A stretch of 64,000 bases of DNA from CAYMZZ01 sp046297935 (GTDB lineage Bacteria; Bacteroidota; Bacteroidia; Chitinophagales; Chitinophagaceae). Position 1 is the stretch's first letter; each line of letters starts with the position of its first letter. This document shows, piece after piece, positions 17,731 to 27,096 of this stretch. Under the pieces are notes generated by a model. It worked only from the letters and a program-made list of their open reading frames with translations, ran no database searches and was not told the origin of the DNA. Made by a program: the position numbers and the translations under genes. The stretch lies in NCBI GenBank assembly GCA_046297935.1, contig JBKBHA010000009.1, forward strand, positions 62,001 through 126,000, written 5' to 3'.

Positions 17731-18132
17731 TCAAGAGGAATGAGAAGTATCTTCTGAAAAGTTATTCACTAGTCTGCGAATCCCAATTTTCAATAATGCT
17801 ACATTGAAGTTGATCAGCAACCCTACCCGAAACTGTCCGAGCTTTAAATAGGTGAGCACTTGTGCTATGTGTACTTCGTTGATTGCCTCCACACTTTTGA
17901 TTTCTACTACAATCTTATGTTCAACTAAAATATCGATACGGTATCCATGTTGAAGAACTATCCCCTCAAATGAAAGCGGAAGCGTTTTCTCAATTTCAAC
18001 ATGAAAGCCAACATTATAAAGAGCATGCGCCAGGCATTCTTTATAAGCACTTTCCAGTAAACCAGGCCCAAGTGCTTTATGAACTTTGATTGCACACCCA
18101 ATAATTGCTTCTGTTAGTTGATTCTCCTTCAT
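17731..18132 (-). CDS. GxxExxY protein
   Basis: 133 aa. It carries the name motif GPGLLESAYKECL and the typical GYRIDILVEHKIVVEIKSVE segment, whose D-I-L-V...E-I-K arrangement resembles a PD-(D/E)XK nuclease fold. It ends LKIGIRRLVNNF. Members are widespread in Bacteroidota and are often scattered singly, and their role is unresolved. It converges with the DUF4421 gene and is followed upstream by a family B palindrome. Confidence 0.88.
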   Translation of the reverse strand: MKENQLTEAIIGCAIKVHKALGPGLLESAYKECLAHALYNVGFHVEIEKTLPLSFEGIVLQHGYRIDILVEHKIVVEIKSVEAINEVHIAQVLTYLKLGQFRVGLLINFNVALLKIGIRRLVNNFSEDTSHSS

Positions 18133-18305
18133 CGCGCCTCGTTTCGTACTCGTAAGTTAATTTGCCTGGATCATGTTGACTTAACTTGCGGTTCCTTTAT
18201 CAAACTGATTAAATAGCTTTTTTTCAGAGATATGCCGCCTTATTCAACAGGAGATTTTGTTGAATTTCCTCTGCTTTGTTGAAATCTACTCAATAAAACA
18301 GGCTA

Positions 18306-18445
18306 TTTAACCGCAGAGTTAACAGAGGTTCTACGCAGAGTTATGGGAGACAGGCTCAGAGTAACAATGGAATTAACTGCAAAATCTGTTCTTTCAAAAG
18401 CTCTCCGTTTCTCTGCGTAGAACCTCTGTTAACTCTGCGGTTAAA
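18306..18445. repeat. Family B palindromic element, copy 1 (35-bp perfect arms)
   Basis: Arms at 18306-18340 and 18411-18445 are perfect inverted copies over 35 bp, beginning TTTAACCGCAGAG and ending CTCTGCGGTTAAA, with a 70-nt loop. The arms themselves contain short CAGAG-type sub-repeats. Copies 2-4 are at 21745-21867, 23863-23997 and 26602-26733, and left-half copies lie at 60665-60720 and 63287-63341. The surrounding gap 18133-18501 holds nothing else I can identify. Confidence 0.92.
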
Positions 18446-18501
18446 CTAACGAAATGCGCTCAACGGAAATTAGAAGATCGGCAGAGCTGCGCGCGACAAA
18501 G

Positions 18502-20538
18502 TTAGTACGCCATCAATCGTGTTACTGAGTCGTTAAGGCGGGATTTGGCCAGGAAGTTCTTCTCCAGTTCTATATTAAACGGAACAGGTGTATCAAGCGA
18601 TGCACATCGATGAACCGGAGCATCGAGCATGTGAAAACAATGTTCGGCGATCCATGCCGCAATTTCCCCACCAATACCACCTGTCAAACAATCTTCATGC
18701 AGTATCAATACGCGACCAGTACGTTGTACAGCCGCATAGATAGCTTCGTAATCGAGAGGCAACAGCGTCCGCAGATCCAGTATATCAATGTCGATTTCCG
18801 GATGCGCATCAGCATATTCAATCGCCCAGTGTACCCCGCTGCCATAGGTGATGATGCTCAGTTCCTGGCCTACCCTTAGCTGCTGAGCTTTACCAATAGG
18901 TACTTCATACCAACCTTCCGGCACCGGCCCACTAACGCCCCTGTACAGCGCTTTATGCTCAAAAAACAAAACCGGATTTGGATCATTAATGGCTGCAATC
19001 AGCAGTCCCTTCGCATCGTACGGTGAACTGGGATATACCACCTTTAAACCCGGAGTATGCACAAACCAGGCTTCGTTGCTTTGGCTATGAAATGGGCCAG
19101 CTCCCACGCCAGCACCCGCCGGCATACGAATCACCATGTCAGCCTTCTGCCCCCAGCGATAATGAATTTTGGCCAGGTTATTCACGATCTGGTTGAAACC
19201 CACACTCACAAAGTCGGCAAACTGCATTTCTACTACCGATTTGTATCCTTCCAGACTAAGACCCAGCCCGGCGCCAACAATGGCACTTTCACAAATCGGC
19301 GTATTTCGCACCCGCGCTTTGCCAAACTGTTGCACAAATCCCTCTGTAATTTTAAATGCTCCTCCGTACTCTGCAATATCCTGACCCATTAGCACCAGGT
19401 TGGGATGTTTTTCCATCGACAAACGCAGGCCTTCCTGCACTGCGTCTATAAACCGTTTCACTGGAGCCGCTTCGTCTTCGTTTGAGTTGCCCTGAGCCTG
19501 CTCAGATCCCACCGGCTGCCATTCTCCCTCGCGTAGTTCCCAGTCGCCGGTATTCTCTTTTTTGGCATAAATATCATCCAGTTCATACGCTGTATTAACT
19601 TCAATTGGGCTTGCGGCAAATCCAATCTGTAATTCCGATTCTATTTGCTGCTTCAGCTCTTCACGAATCGATTCGATCTGCTCCTCATTCATCACTCCCC
19701 ATTTCAATAAAGCCGCTTCGTAATTTTTTACGGGATCCTTTTTTTCCCATAATTCAAACAAGTGAGCCGGTACGTATTTGGTGCCGCTTGCTTCTTCATG
19801 CCCACGCATACGAAAGGTCATGCACTCGATCAGGTAAGGCTTCTGATGTTTGATGCAGTAATCGCGTACGCCTGCAATGGTATCATACACCGCCAGCAGG
19901 TCGTTGCCATCTATTTGTATGCCATCCATGCCATAACCTTTTGCACGATCTACCAGGCTTATGCAGCGGTACTGCTCATTGGTCGGCGTGCTGAGGCCGT
20001 AGCCGTTATTTTCAATCAGAAAAATGACAGGCAAATCCCAAACCGCTGCCACATTCAGTGCTTCATGAAAATCTCCTTCGCTCGTGCCTCCTTCGCCCGT
20101 ATAGGCCAATGCACATTTTTGTTCCTGCTTCAACTTGTAAGCCAGTGCTGTTCCATCGGCCAGAGCCAACTGCGGACCCAGGTGCGAAATCATGCCACAG
20201 ATATGGTGTTCGGCCGAGCCGAAATGGAAACTCCGTTCACGTCCCTTGCTGTAGCCGTCGGGCAAACCCTGCCACTGCATAAATAATTTCGAAAGCGGCA
20301 TATTGCGGGTGGTGAACACACCCAGGTTTCGATGCAGGGGAAATATCCACTCATCACTCTGCATGGCCAGTGTTGATCCAACCGCTATGGCTTCCTGACC
20401 AATTCCGCTAAACCACTTCGAAATACGTCCCTGCCGCAGCAGGATCAGCATTTTTTCCTCAATAAGTCGGGGGTACACTAATGTGCGGTAAAAATGCAGC
20501 AATTGCTCGTTGGATAAATTTTTTCGGTCGAAAGCCAT
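18502..20538 (-). CDS. Thiamine-dependent 2-oxoacid dehydrogenase E1, fused alpha and beta subunits
   Basis: 678 aa. The alpha part (about 1-320) holds the TPP motif GEGGTSEGDFHEALN...ENNGYG and the RGHEEASGTKYVP region. A low-complexity linker (GSEQAQGNSNEDEAAP) joins it to the beta part (about 360-678), with GQDIAEYGGAFKITEGF, NTPICESAIVGAGLGLSLEG and HEDCLTGGIGGEIAAWI. This is the single-chain E1 of branched-chain or related 2-oxoacid dehydrogenase complexes found in Bacteroidota. It decarboxylates the 2-oxoacid and transfers the acyl group to E2 lipoyl. No E2 or E3 is adjacent. Substrate choice, branched-chain or pyruvate, cannot be settled here. Confidence 0.88.
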   Translation of the reverse strand: MAFDRKNLSNEQLLHFYRTLVYPRLIEEKMLILLRQGRISKWFSGIGQEAIAVGSTLAMQSDEWIFPLHRNLGVFTTRNMPLSKLFMQWQGLPDGYSKGRERSFHFGSAEHHICGMISHLGPQLALADGTALAYKLKQEQKCALAYTGEGGTSEGDFHEALNVAAVWDLPVIFLIENNGYGLSTPTNEQYRCISLVDRAKGYGMDGIQIDGNDLLAVYDTIAGVRDYCIKHQKPYLIECMTFRMRGHEEASGTKYVPAHLFELWEKKDPVKNYEAALLKWGVMNEEQIESIREELKQQIESELQIGFAASPIEVNTAYELDDIYAKKENTGDWELREGEWQPVGSEQAQGNSNEDEAAPVKRFIDAVQEGLRLSMEKHPNLVLMGQDIAEYGGAFKITEGFVQQFGKARVRNTPICESAIVGAGLGLSLEGYKSVVEMQFADFVSVGFNQIVNNLAKIHYRWGQKADMVIRMPAGAGVGAGPFHSQSNEAWFVHTPGLKVVYPSSPYDAKGLLIAAINDPNPVLFFEHKALYRGVSGPVPEGWYEVPIGKAQQLRVGQELSIITYGSGVHWAIEYADAHPEIDIDILDLRTLLPLDYEAIYAAVQRTGRVLILHEDCLTGGIGGEIAAWIAEHCFHMLDAPVHRCASLDTPVPFNIELEKNFLAKSRLNDSVTRLMAY

Positions 20539-20642
20539 ACTGCGAATTTCATGGATTCGTTTTGAACTACCAACGTGTACAATTTGGCGAAAGAAAAGGC
20601 ACGAATTAATTTTTAGTTATATTGGAACCATTGAAATCCGGC

Positions 20643-21677
20643 ATGAAAAGAATACTGACCCTGTTATTGGCCGTACCCGGCTGCATTGCTCTTTCGCTCA
20701 TCAGCTCGCCTGTGCAGGCCCAGGGTGAGGATCCCTGGTTCGTAACATTTGAGGAGCAGCTCACCACCCGCCTGTATCTGGCAAAAAAATACACGTCGGT
20801 ATCGCTGGAGGGACCCGAAGGCACGCAGACACTTCGGTATCGGCCCAATAGCCTCACCACCCTCGGTATAAACGGAACTTACAAATCGCTTTCGCTTACC
20901 CTCGGGTCCGGTTTCGGCTTCTTGAATCCCAATCAGGACGAAAAGGGCAAAACCAGATCGTTCGATTTTCAAACACATCTCTACACCCGACATTGGGTGA
21001 CAGATATCTATGGCCAGTTTTACCGCGGCTATTACCTGCGCGATGAGGGATCCGGAGGTAATGCCGATCGGCTGTATTACCTGCGGCCCGACATTAAAGT
21101 GAATATTGTGGGTGCTTCCGTTTACCGGCTGTTCAATGGCGATCAGTTTTCGTATCGCGCAGGCTTTTTGCAAAATGAGTGGCAAAAAAGATCGGCCGGC
21201 TCATTTCTGGCCGGCGTAGAGTTTTATATGGGCAGGGTAAAAGGCGATAGTGCACTGGTACCCTCAGAAGTTAGTGGCTTTTATCCCCAAGCTGGAATTA
21301 AGCGAATGCGACTGATTGAACTGGGCCCGGGTCTGGGTTATGCCTACACTTATGTGTGGAACGAGAATTTTTTCGCCACGGGTAGTGCAACCATCAATGG
21401 CGATGCAAGTTTTGTAAAAGAAGAAACCGACGACGGCAGTCAGAATAAAGTCACCTTCAGCCCCAACGCAACTCTTCGAGCAGTTGTTGGATACAACAGC
21501 GAGCTTTGGGCATTTACCATATCCTGGTTGCATCATTCAGCCAATGCACGTGGCGCCTCCAGCGATCTTGATTATCGGATCAAAACCGGTGACTTCAAGA
21601 TTACTGTGGCACGCCGATTTACTCCCGGCCGCAAACTCAAGCGCGATCTCGATTCGGTGATCGATATTTTGCCGTAA
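20643..21677 (+). CDS. DUF4421 outer-membrane protein (copy 2)
   Basis: 344 aa from the ATG at 20643, giving a Sec signal (LLLAVPGCIALSLISSPVQAQ). It shares with the gene at 16640 the blocks LYLAKKYTSV, LRYRPNSLTTLGINGTYK, GFLNPNQDEKGKTRSFDFQTHLY, DIYGQFYRGYYLRD, YYLRPDIKVNIVGASVYRL and the end FKITVARRFTPGRKL. It is a probable outer-membrane barrel of unknown role. A TTG at 20622 is an alternative start. It is divergent from the E1 dehydrogenase gene. Confidence 0.87.
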   Translation: MKRILTLLLAVPGCIALSLISSPVQAQGEDPWFVTFEEQLTTRLYLAKKYTSVSLEGPEGTQTLRYRPNSLTTLGINGTYKSLSLTLGSGFGFLNPNQDEKGKTRSFDFQTHLYTRHWVTDIYGQFYRGYYLRDEGSGGNADRLYYLRPDIKVNIVGASVYRLFNGDQFSYRAGFLQNEWQKRSAGSFLAGVEFYMGRVKGDSALVPSEVSGFYPQAGIKRMRLIELGPGLGYAYTYVWNENFFATGSATINGDASFVKEETDDGSQNKVTFSPNATLRAVVGYNSELWAFTISWLHHSANARGASSDLDYRIKTGDFKITVARRFTPGRKLKRDLDSVIDILP

Positions 21678-21744
21678 ACAAATTTGTAGCATTTTAAAAT
21701 TTTGCTCTCCCTTTTAGAAGAGTTCTTCCAGTAATTGCCATTAG

Positions 21745-21867
21745 TTTAACCGCAGCGTAAAGGAGGTTTTACGCAGAGGCAGAGGAGGGCTCATGAAATT
21801 TCGGAATCAAAAACTACCACCCTTCTCCGCGCTCTCTGCGTAAAACCTCCTTTCCTCTGCGGTTAAA
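21745..21867. repeat. Family B palindromic element, copy 2
   Basis: Begins TTTAACCGCAG and ends CTCTGCGGTTAAA. The inner halves AAAGGAGGTTTTACGCAGAG and its complement CTCTGCGTAAAACCTCCTTT pair over 20 bp. It lies between a DUF4421 gene and the AraC gene, both on the plus strand. The 286-bp gap holds no gene. Confidence 0.88.
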
Positions 21868-21963
21868 AAGGGTTCTGCAGCATTTTGCTGCCATTGAAAT
21901 ACCAGCATCTTCTAATCATTTTAGCTAATTTCAGGGGGTACAAATCGATAACTTTTAGTTACG

Positions 21964-22791
21964 GTGGACGTAAAAATCTATATACCACACCCTGCATTGC
22001 AGAATTTTGTTCTGAATATTTCTACCGTGCATGCCGTATTGCCTGCCGGTATGCAGGATGTTGCTACACCCTATCCTCCCACTCCCTTTCAGTCATTGAT
22101 ATTCTATTGCAACCATCCAGTTTCCATGGGCAGGGTGCAGGATCAGCACTTTGAGCTACAGCCAACAGCGGTGGTGCTGGGTCCCCAGTATTCAAGAGTG
22201 AACATCAAGGTACATGGCCGACTGAGCGCCATTCGTGTCGATTTTTTGCCCGGAGCCATGTATCGCCTTTTGTCGATGCCCATGCATGAAATGTTTGACC
22301 GTGGTTTTGACTGCACAGATTTTTTTGGCCGCGAAATGAAGATTATCAACGAACAGTTGAAACATTGCGACACACTTGAACAGGGAAAAAATCTCGTTGA
22401 AAATTTTCTGCTCAAAAGGCTGGGAAACCTGGCGCCATTACTACCCTTTGATGCCGCCATGCATTCAGCCCTAAGGGCCGACGGTCAAATTTCCGTTGAA
22501 AAAATGGCCAGCCTCTCCTGTTTGAGCCTGAAGCAGTTTGAAAGAAAATGCAGGGAACGTGTGGGCATGAATCCCAAACTGTATGCGCGTATCCTGAAGT
22601 TTTCGAAAGCATATCGATTACATGAAGCGAATCCTAACCTAAACTGGACCAGCATTGCGCACGAAGTCGGATATTACGATCAGATGCATATGATTCGCGA
22701 TTTTAAACTTTTTGCGGGCGTAAACCCGAGGGTAATAGAACAACAATTGCTGGCCACACCACTTCGTATGCAAAAGGATTTACCGGCTTAA
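21964..22791 (+). CDS. AraC-family transcriptional regulator
   Basis: 275 aa from a GTG start; no in-frame ATG extends the frame usefully. The N-terminal region (IPHPALQNFVLNIS, QPTAVVLGPQYSR, RLSAIRVDFLPGAMYRLLSMP) resembles the DUF6597-type sensor domain of Bacteroidota AraC proteins. The C-terminal 90 residues hold the double helix-turn-helix: SVEKMASLSCLSLKQFERKC, then WTSIAHEVGYYDQMHMIRDFK. The Q-M-H-M-I-R-D-F-K helix is the expected second recognition motif. It is probably a local regulator, and the next gene downstream on the same strand (60 bp) is a possible target. Confidence 0.9.
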   Translation: MDVKIYIPHPALQNFVLNISTVHAVLPAGMQDVATPYPPTPFQSLIFYCNHPVSMGRVQDQHFELQPTAVVLGPQYSRVNIKVHGRLSAIRVDFLPGAMYRLLSMPMHEMFDRGFDCTDFFGREMKIINEQLKHCDTLEQGKNLVENFLLKRLGNLAPLLPFDAAMHSALRADGQISVEKMASLSCLSLKQFERKCRERVGMNPKLYARILKFSKAYRLHEANPNLNWTSIAHEVGYYDQMHMIRDFKLFAGVNPRVIEQQLLATPLRMQKDLPA

Positions 22792-22850
22792 AATGTCTGA
22801 TTCTTACTATTTCTACTTTGCAATGCTGTAGAAATTTGGAGAAAAAAGTC

Positions 22851-23798
22851 ATGAGCACTTCTTCTCTCTCTCCAAAACAAAGAGTCTACTGTCGGTCTTG
22901 TGTACTGGTTTTATTTTCGATGATCCTCCTGCAGTCGCTGTGTGCCCGACAAAACCAGGCGTGGGATAGTATCCACACCAGGCTAATCAGTATACCGGCA
23001 CATTCACAACACTATTACGTTAGCAAGGGTCAGCAGCAGCGGGCAGACAGTATTATTTCATTCATCGAAAAGGCCGTTCATTTTTTCAGGCAGGAAGTAG
23101 GATTTGCGCCTCAGGCAACTCTTTATATTTTGGCTCCCGAAGACTGGAAGGGCGTAGCAGCGAAGCCGCTGCAGGAAGTGTATGGCTTTCCGCACAATAT
23201 AGACAGTGCACGTCTTGCTGTTGCTGCCGAAGACAACGATTTTTGGAAAAGCTTTCTTCCTGATGTGAAACAGCTTCCTGACCCGCTGGCTTCGCAGGTG
23301 AAAGACGCATACGGCCGATCCGACGGCAGTTTTAGTATGATGCCATTTTTTGATCTGCTGGCGCTACACGAGTTTGGCCATTCTTATACCGCTCAGGCTG
23401 GATTAAAAATGCACCGTTATTGGATGGGAGAGTTGTTTGTAAATATCATGCTACACACATTCGTGGCAGAAGTGGAACCCTGGCGGCTGCCCGCACTGAC
23501 CACATTTCCCAATATGGTTATTGCGGCCGGTACCAGGGAGTTCAGGTTTACCAGTCTTGAAGACTTTGAAAAACTATATCCCACTCTTGGCATGGGGCCA
23601 AAAAATTACGGCTGGTATCAATGCCGGCTGCATGCAGCAGCAAAGGATATCTATAATTTAGCGGGAAAGTCTGTGCTGCGTAAGCTTTGGAATGCGTTGA
23701 AAAAACATCAGGCACCTATGTCGGACGAAGCCTTTGTTGAAATGCTCGGCCGGGAGGTAGATTCTTCGGTGGCAGCTGTATTCCTGAATTGGGACTAG
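22851..23798 (+). CDS. Secreted zincin-like metallopeptidase, uncharacterised
   Basis: 315 aa from the ATG at 22851, preceded by a GGAGAAAAAAG purine-rich site. A Sec signal (VLVLFSMILLQSLCARQ) leads into a domain with the zinc motif HEFGH in LLALHEFGHSYTAQAG. A further Glu at WMGELFVNIMLH or FVAEVEP could be the third ligand, as in gluzincins. No named family was recognised. The context, downstream of an AraC regulator, gives no clear substrate. Confidence 0.72.
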   Translation: MSTSSLSPKQRVYCRSCVLVLFSMILLQSLCARQNQAWDSIHTRLISIPAHSQHYYVSKGQQQRADSIISFIEKAVHFFRQEVGFAPQATLYILAPEDWKGVAAKPLQEVYGFPHNIDSARLAVAAEDNDFWKSFLPDVKQLPDPLASQVKDAYGRSDGSFSMMPFFDLLALHEFGHSYTAQAGLKMHRYWMGELFVNIMLHTFVAEVEPWRLPALTTFPNMVIAAGTREFRFTSLEDFEKLYPTLGMGPKNYGWYQCRLHAAAKDIYNLAGKSVLRKLWNALKKHQAPMSDEAFVEMLGREVDSSVAAVFLNWD

Positions 23799-23862
23799 TG
23801 GCTCGCTTACCCTATTTTTTGTAACTGCCATTGTTATTCAATCCGGAAAACTCCAGTTGCCT

Positions 23863-23997
23863 TTTTGACCGCGGAGGGCATTGAGATTTTAAGCAGAGCA
23901 ACGGGAGATCAATAGGTGCCAGGTTCATGAAGTATACAGCACTGTTAACCTTTCTCCCCCTTCCTCTGCGTAAAACCTCCTTTCCTCTGCGGTTAAA
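23863..23997. repeat. Family B palindromic element, copy 3 (left arm degenerate)
   Basis: The right half, CTCTGCGTAAAACCTCCTTTCCTCTGCGGTTAAA, is nearly identical to copy 2. The left half, starting TTTGACCGCGGAGGGCA, has decayed, so pairing is imperfect. It fills most of the gap 23799-24119. I see no other signal there. Confidence 0.82.
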
Positions 23998-24119
23998 TGG
24001 GGTGTTGCATAGATAGGAGTCTCAAAACATCTGAAGCAGCCAGAACAAATAGATCGACTAATTTTATAGACAGTGGCTCATCATCAAACCAGCTACCCTG
24101 TTTTGTCGTTAATATCCGC

Positions 24120-24854
24120 ATGCTGTTGCTTCGTCATATACCCGCACTATTCCTTTTGTTGCTAACCCTTGCCTGCGACAAGCAGCCCGAGGCAGACGTT
24201 GTAGGACCCGTGCCCACTCCACCTCCGACCGGCAATCCGCCTCCGGCTGGCAATGCTCTTCGATACCTGGCGTTGGGCGATTCATACACTATTGGTCAGG
24301 GTGTATTGGTTCAGGATCGTTTTCCTGTGCAGACCCGGCGTTTGTTGCAGGGTGCGGGAGTGAATATGCAGGAACCCGAAATTATTGCGACCACCGGCTG
24401 GACTACCCTTCGCCTGCAAGAGGCCATTCAGACCCAGAGCCCATCAGGGCCTTATGATATGGTTACCCTGCTCATTGGAGTAAATGATCAGTACCAGCGA
24501 TTAAGCATTGACGGTTACCGTACGCGTTTTGGCCAATTGTTGCAGGAGGCCATTCGGCTCGCCGGCAATAGACCGAAGCGGGTAGTGGTGTTATCAATTC
24601 CAGACTACAGCGTCACCCCTTTCGCCCAGAATATGGATCGCGATCGCATCCGTCAGGAAATTGATGCGTTCAATCTGGTCAATCGTGAAATCAGTCTCGC
24701 CCGCGATGTGCATTATCTCGATATCACTCCATCCACCCGCGAGGCAGCCACCGATCCAACCTTGATTGCATCCGACGGGCTCCATCCCTCCGGCCGCGAA
24801 TACGCCCGCTGGGCAGCACGCCTGCTGGCCATCATCAAACCCGAATTCCCGTAG
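24120..24854 (+). CDS. SGNH/GDSL hydrolase lipoprotein
   Basis: 244 aa from the ATG at 24120, chosen because it creates a lipoprotein signal (MLLLRHIPALFLLLLTLAC, lipobox LTLAC). A Pro-rich linker (PVPTPPPTGNPPPAGN) precedes an SGNH domain. Block I is ALGDSYTIGQGV with the nucleophile Ser, block III is LIGVNDQY, and block V is SDGLHPSGREYARWA with the catalytic Asp and His. It is probably an esterase or deacetylase on the cell surface. Its TAG stop is the TAG inside the adjacent GTAGAGACG palindrome. Confidence 0.9.
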   Translation: MLLLRHIPALFLLLLTLACDKQPEADVVGPVPTPPPTGNPPPAGNALRYLALGDSYTIGQGVLVQDRFPVQTRRLLQGAGVNMQEPEIIATTGWTTLRLQEAIQTQSPSGPYDMVTLLIGVNDQYQRLSIDGYRTRFGQLLQEAIRLAGNRPKRVVVLSIPDYSVTPFAQNMDRDRIRQEIDAFNLVNREISLARDVHYLDITPSTREAATDPTLIASDGLHPSGREYARWAARLLAIIKPEFP

Positions 24855-24918
24855 AGACGCGATGCATTTTGCGGAGACGCGATGCATTTTGCGGAGACGC
24901 GACGCATCGCGTCTCTAC
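24851..24918. repeat. GTAGAGACGCGATGC hairpin with inner tandem copies
   Basis: Arms GTAGAGACGCGATGC (24851-24865) and GCATCGCGTCTCTAC (24904-24918) are perfect over 15 bp. The loop holds two further GGAGACGCGATGCATTTTGC-type units of 19 bp. Similar GAGACGCGATG palindromes are scattered in many bacterial genomes. The left arm contains the stop codon of the GDSL gene. Confidence 0.88.
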
Positions 24919-24971
24919 GGCACTACCAACCGAAATGCAAAAAATGATGGATATTTATCCAAATCATTCTT

Positions 24972-26546
24972 ATGCGCACACCTATCTTGTTGTTGCTGGC
25001 ATTTGCTGCCGCCGTTGTTTCCTGCAACAATAACGACAGTACCACCGTTGCTTCAACTCATATCGATAGCAGTTATCAGGCCGGGCCAATGCACGATAGC
25101 AACCGCATGGAACGGATCAGGACTAGCTTTCCGGTTATCGATCGTATGTTTCGTGAGCATGCAGAAAAGAATCATTTGCCGGGAACCGCATTCGGGTTGG
25201 TGGTGGATGGCGAGCTGGTATTTACCGGTAATTATGGTTACACCGATATTGAAAAGAAAATTCCGGTTACGTCCAGTTCTATTTTTCGGATAGCCAGTAT
25301 GAGCAAGAGTTTTACCGCCATGGCCATCCTCCATTTACGTGATGCGGGCAAACTGCAATTGGATGATCCGGTGGAGAAATATATTCCTTCACTCAAAGAT
25401 CAAAACTATCCCACTGCCGATGCGCCATTGATCAGCATCCGTCACCTGATGACCCACGGCGCGGGTTTTCCGGAAGATAACCCCTGGGGCGATCGCCAGT
25501 TAGCTGATACCGACAAAGAATTGGAAGAATTCCTCCGAAGCAAGATCAATTTTTCGAACCCTGCAGGAGTATCTTACGAATACAGCAACCTCGGTTTTGC
25601 CTTGCTGGGCAAGATCATCACAAAAGTTTCAGGTAAACCCTATCAACAGTATATCCGCGAAAATATTCTTGCACCCCTGAAAATGAATAATACTACTTAC
25701 GAGTACGATGATGTTGCTGCCGACAAGCTGGCGCATGGCTACAGGTGGATCAACGGCGCATGGCGCGAGGAAGAATTGCTGCACGATACACCCGATGGAA
25801 GCTGGGGTGCCATGGGCAGCATGCTGTCGTCGGTAGAAGAGTTTAGCCGCTATATGGCGCTTCATTTATCAGCCTGGCCTCCGTCGTCGGGTCCCGAAAT
25901 AGGTCCCATTCGGCGCAGTTCGGTTAGGGAAATGCATCACCCATGGCGTTTCAACGGACTCAATCCCAATTATCGGTATACCGATGGGCGGCTTTGCCCG
26001 GTGGCATCTGCCTATGCTTACGGACTGGGATGGTTGCAGGACTGCCAAGGCCGTGTCTATATCGCGCATAGCGGCGGCCTGCCCGGATTCGGAAGTCAGT
26101 GGCGAATTATGCCCGACTATGGAATCGGGATCGTGTCGCTGGCAAACCGAACCTATTCGCCAATGGGAGCCATCAATATGCAGGTGCTGGATACGTTGAT
26201 AAAAATGGCGGCTTTGCAGCCGCGTGCCGTGCCGGTGTCGAATATCCTGGCTCAGCGTCAAATGGACCTGATGAAGGTATTGCCGCAATGGGCGGGTGCA
26301 GATACTTCATCACTGTTCGCCGAAAACTTTTTCGCCGACAATCCAATTGATAGTTTACGTAAGGAAGCCATTGCACTGTTCGAAAAAATTGGCCCTGTTA
26401 AGGCAGTTGACAAAATGAATGCACAAAACCGGCTACGTGGACAGTTTCGGGTGGATGGCGAAAAAGGCAGCTTGTATATCTATTTCACCTTATCTCCCGA
26501 AAACCCCGCACGTATACAGGAATATCATATATGGCAGCGACCCTAA
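24972..26546 (+). CDS. Serine hydrolase of the beta-lactamase/class C PBP family, lipoprotein
   Basis: 524 aa. A lipoprotein signal (LLLLAFAAAVVSC) is followed by the serine-reactive fold. The SxxK motif is SMSK in RIASMSKSFTAMA, the YxN motif is YSN in SYEYSNLGFALLGK, and the KTG-equivalent is HSGGLPGFGS. An extra C-terminal domain of about 120 residues follows. Relatives include peptidases, esterases and D-aminopeptidases, so a true beta-lactamase role is not implied. A second member of the family lies at 35087-36373. Confidence 0.9.
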   Translation: MRTPILLLLAFAAAVVSCNNNDSTTVASTHIDSSYQAGPMHDSNRMERIRTSFPVIDRMFREHAEKNHLPGTAFGLVVDGELVFTGNYGYTDIEKKIPVTSSSIFRIASMSKSFTAMAILHLRDAGKLQLDDPVEKYIPSLKDQNYPTADAPLISIRHLMTHGAGFPEDNPWGDRQLADTDKELEEFLRSKINFSNPAGVSYEYSNLGFALLGKIITKVSGKPYQQYIRENILAPLKMNNTTYEYDDVAADKLAHGYRWINGAWREEELLHDTPDGSWGAMGSMLSSVEEFSRYMALHLSAWPPSSGPEIGPIRRSSVREMHHPWRFNGLNPNYRYTDGRLCPVASAYAYGLGWLQDCQGRVYIAHSGGLPGFGSQWRIMPDYGIGIVSLANRTYSPMGAINMQVLDTLIKMAALQPRAVPVSNILAQRQMDLMKVLPQWAGADTSSLFAENFFADNPIDSLRKEAIALFEKIGPVKAVDKMNAQNRLRGQFRVDGEKGSLYIYFTLSPENPARIQEYHIWQRP

Positions 26547-26601
26547 TGTTATACAAATTTATGCCGGGCTTATTCGAACAAACTCCTGATGCAGAACCCT
26601 C

Positions 26602-26733
26602 TTTAACCGCGGAGTTGGGGAGATTTTGCGCGGAGAAACGGGAGGGCGTTTCAACACGAAACGCTAACCTCACTTTACTCTCAATAGCTCTCCGCGCCCT
26701 CTGCGAAAAAACTCTGTTCCCTCTGCGGTTAAA
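26602..26733. repeat. Family B palindromic element, copy 4
   Basis: Begins TTTAACCGCGGAG and ends CTCTGCGGTTAAA. The inner part GGAGATTTTGCGCGGAG partly pairs with CTCCGCGCCCTCTGCG. It is the first part of the 550-bp gap after the serine hydrolase. Confidence 0.85.
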
Positions 26734-26739
26734 AAGGGT

Positions 26740-27096
26740 ATCAGTGCTCTGACGCCAATTAATAATCACAAGAGAAACCGATATGTTGTATACATATTCA
26801 GACAAAAGCTAATCGTAAATCTACGATAACACGTCTCTCAACCGCTTGCAAACTACCGCTATGTGGTATTTACGGACATATTCGGGAAATTACTTGCAAA
26901 GCTGATTTCTGCAGACTACCTTTACTTCTGATTGGGCATTCGATCACCTCTGAGCCCAATGCTCCCACGCGGGATGTTAGAATCCACTCTTATAAAAAAT
27001 CGCCCAAAACTTTTTGTTTTTCCAGTAGCCTGAACGACCAGCTGATCAGTTTAATGCGCCAGTATTTTCCTGATCGCGTCACTCAATCTAACGTGT
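26740..27096 (+). other. Intergenic leader region before the GloVer-repeat gene
   Basis: No coding frame is supported here. A small hairpin ATTGGGC / GCCCAAT lies at 26931-26937 and 26954-26960 with a 16-nt loop. The stretch from 26995 to 27080 is AT-rich and probably carries the promoter of the gene at 27097, but I do not find an exact TAnnTTTG with a TTG at the right distance. Confidence 0.4.

Noticed and set aside
24972..26546. Antibiotic-resistance beta-lactamase
   Set aside because: It has the SxxK and YxN motifs of the class C fold, but the long extra C-terminal domain and the HxG motif fit the broad serine hydrolase family. Resistance is not implied.
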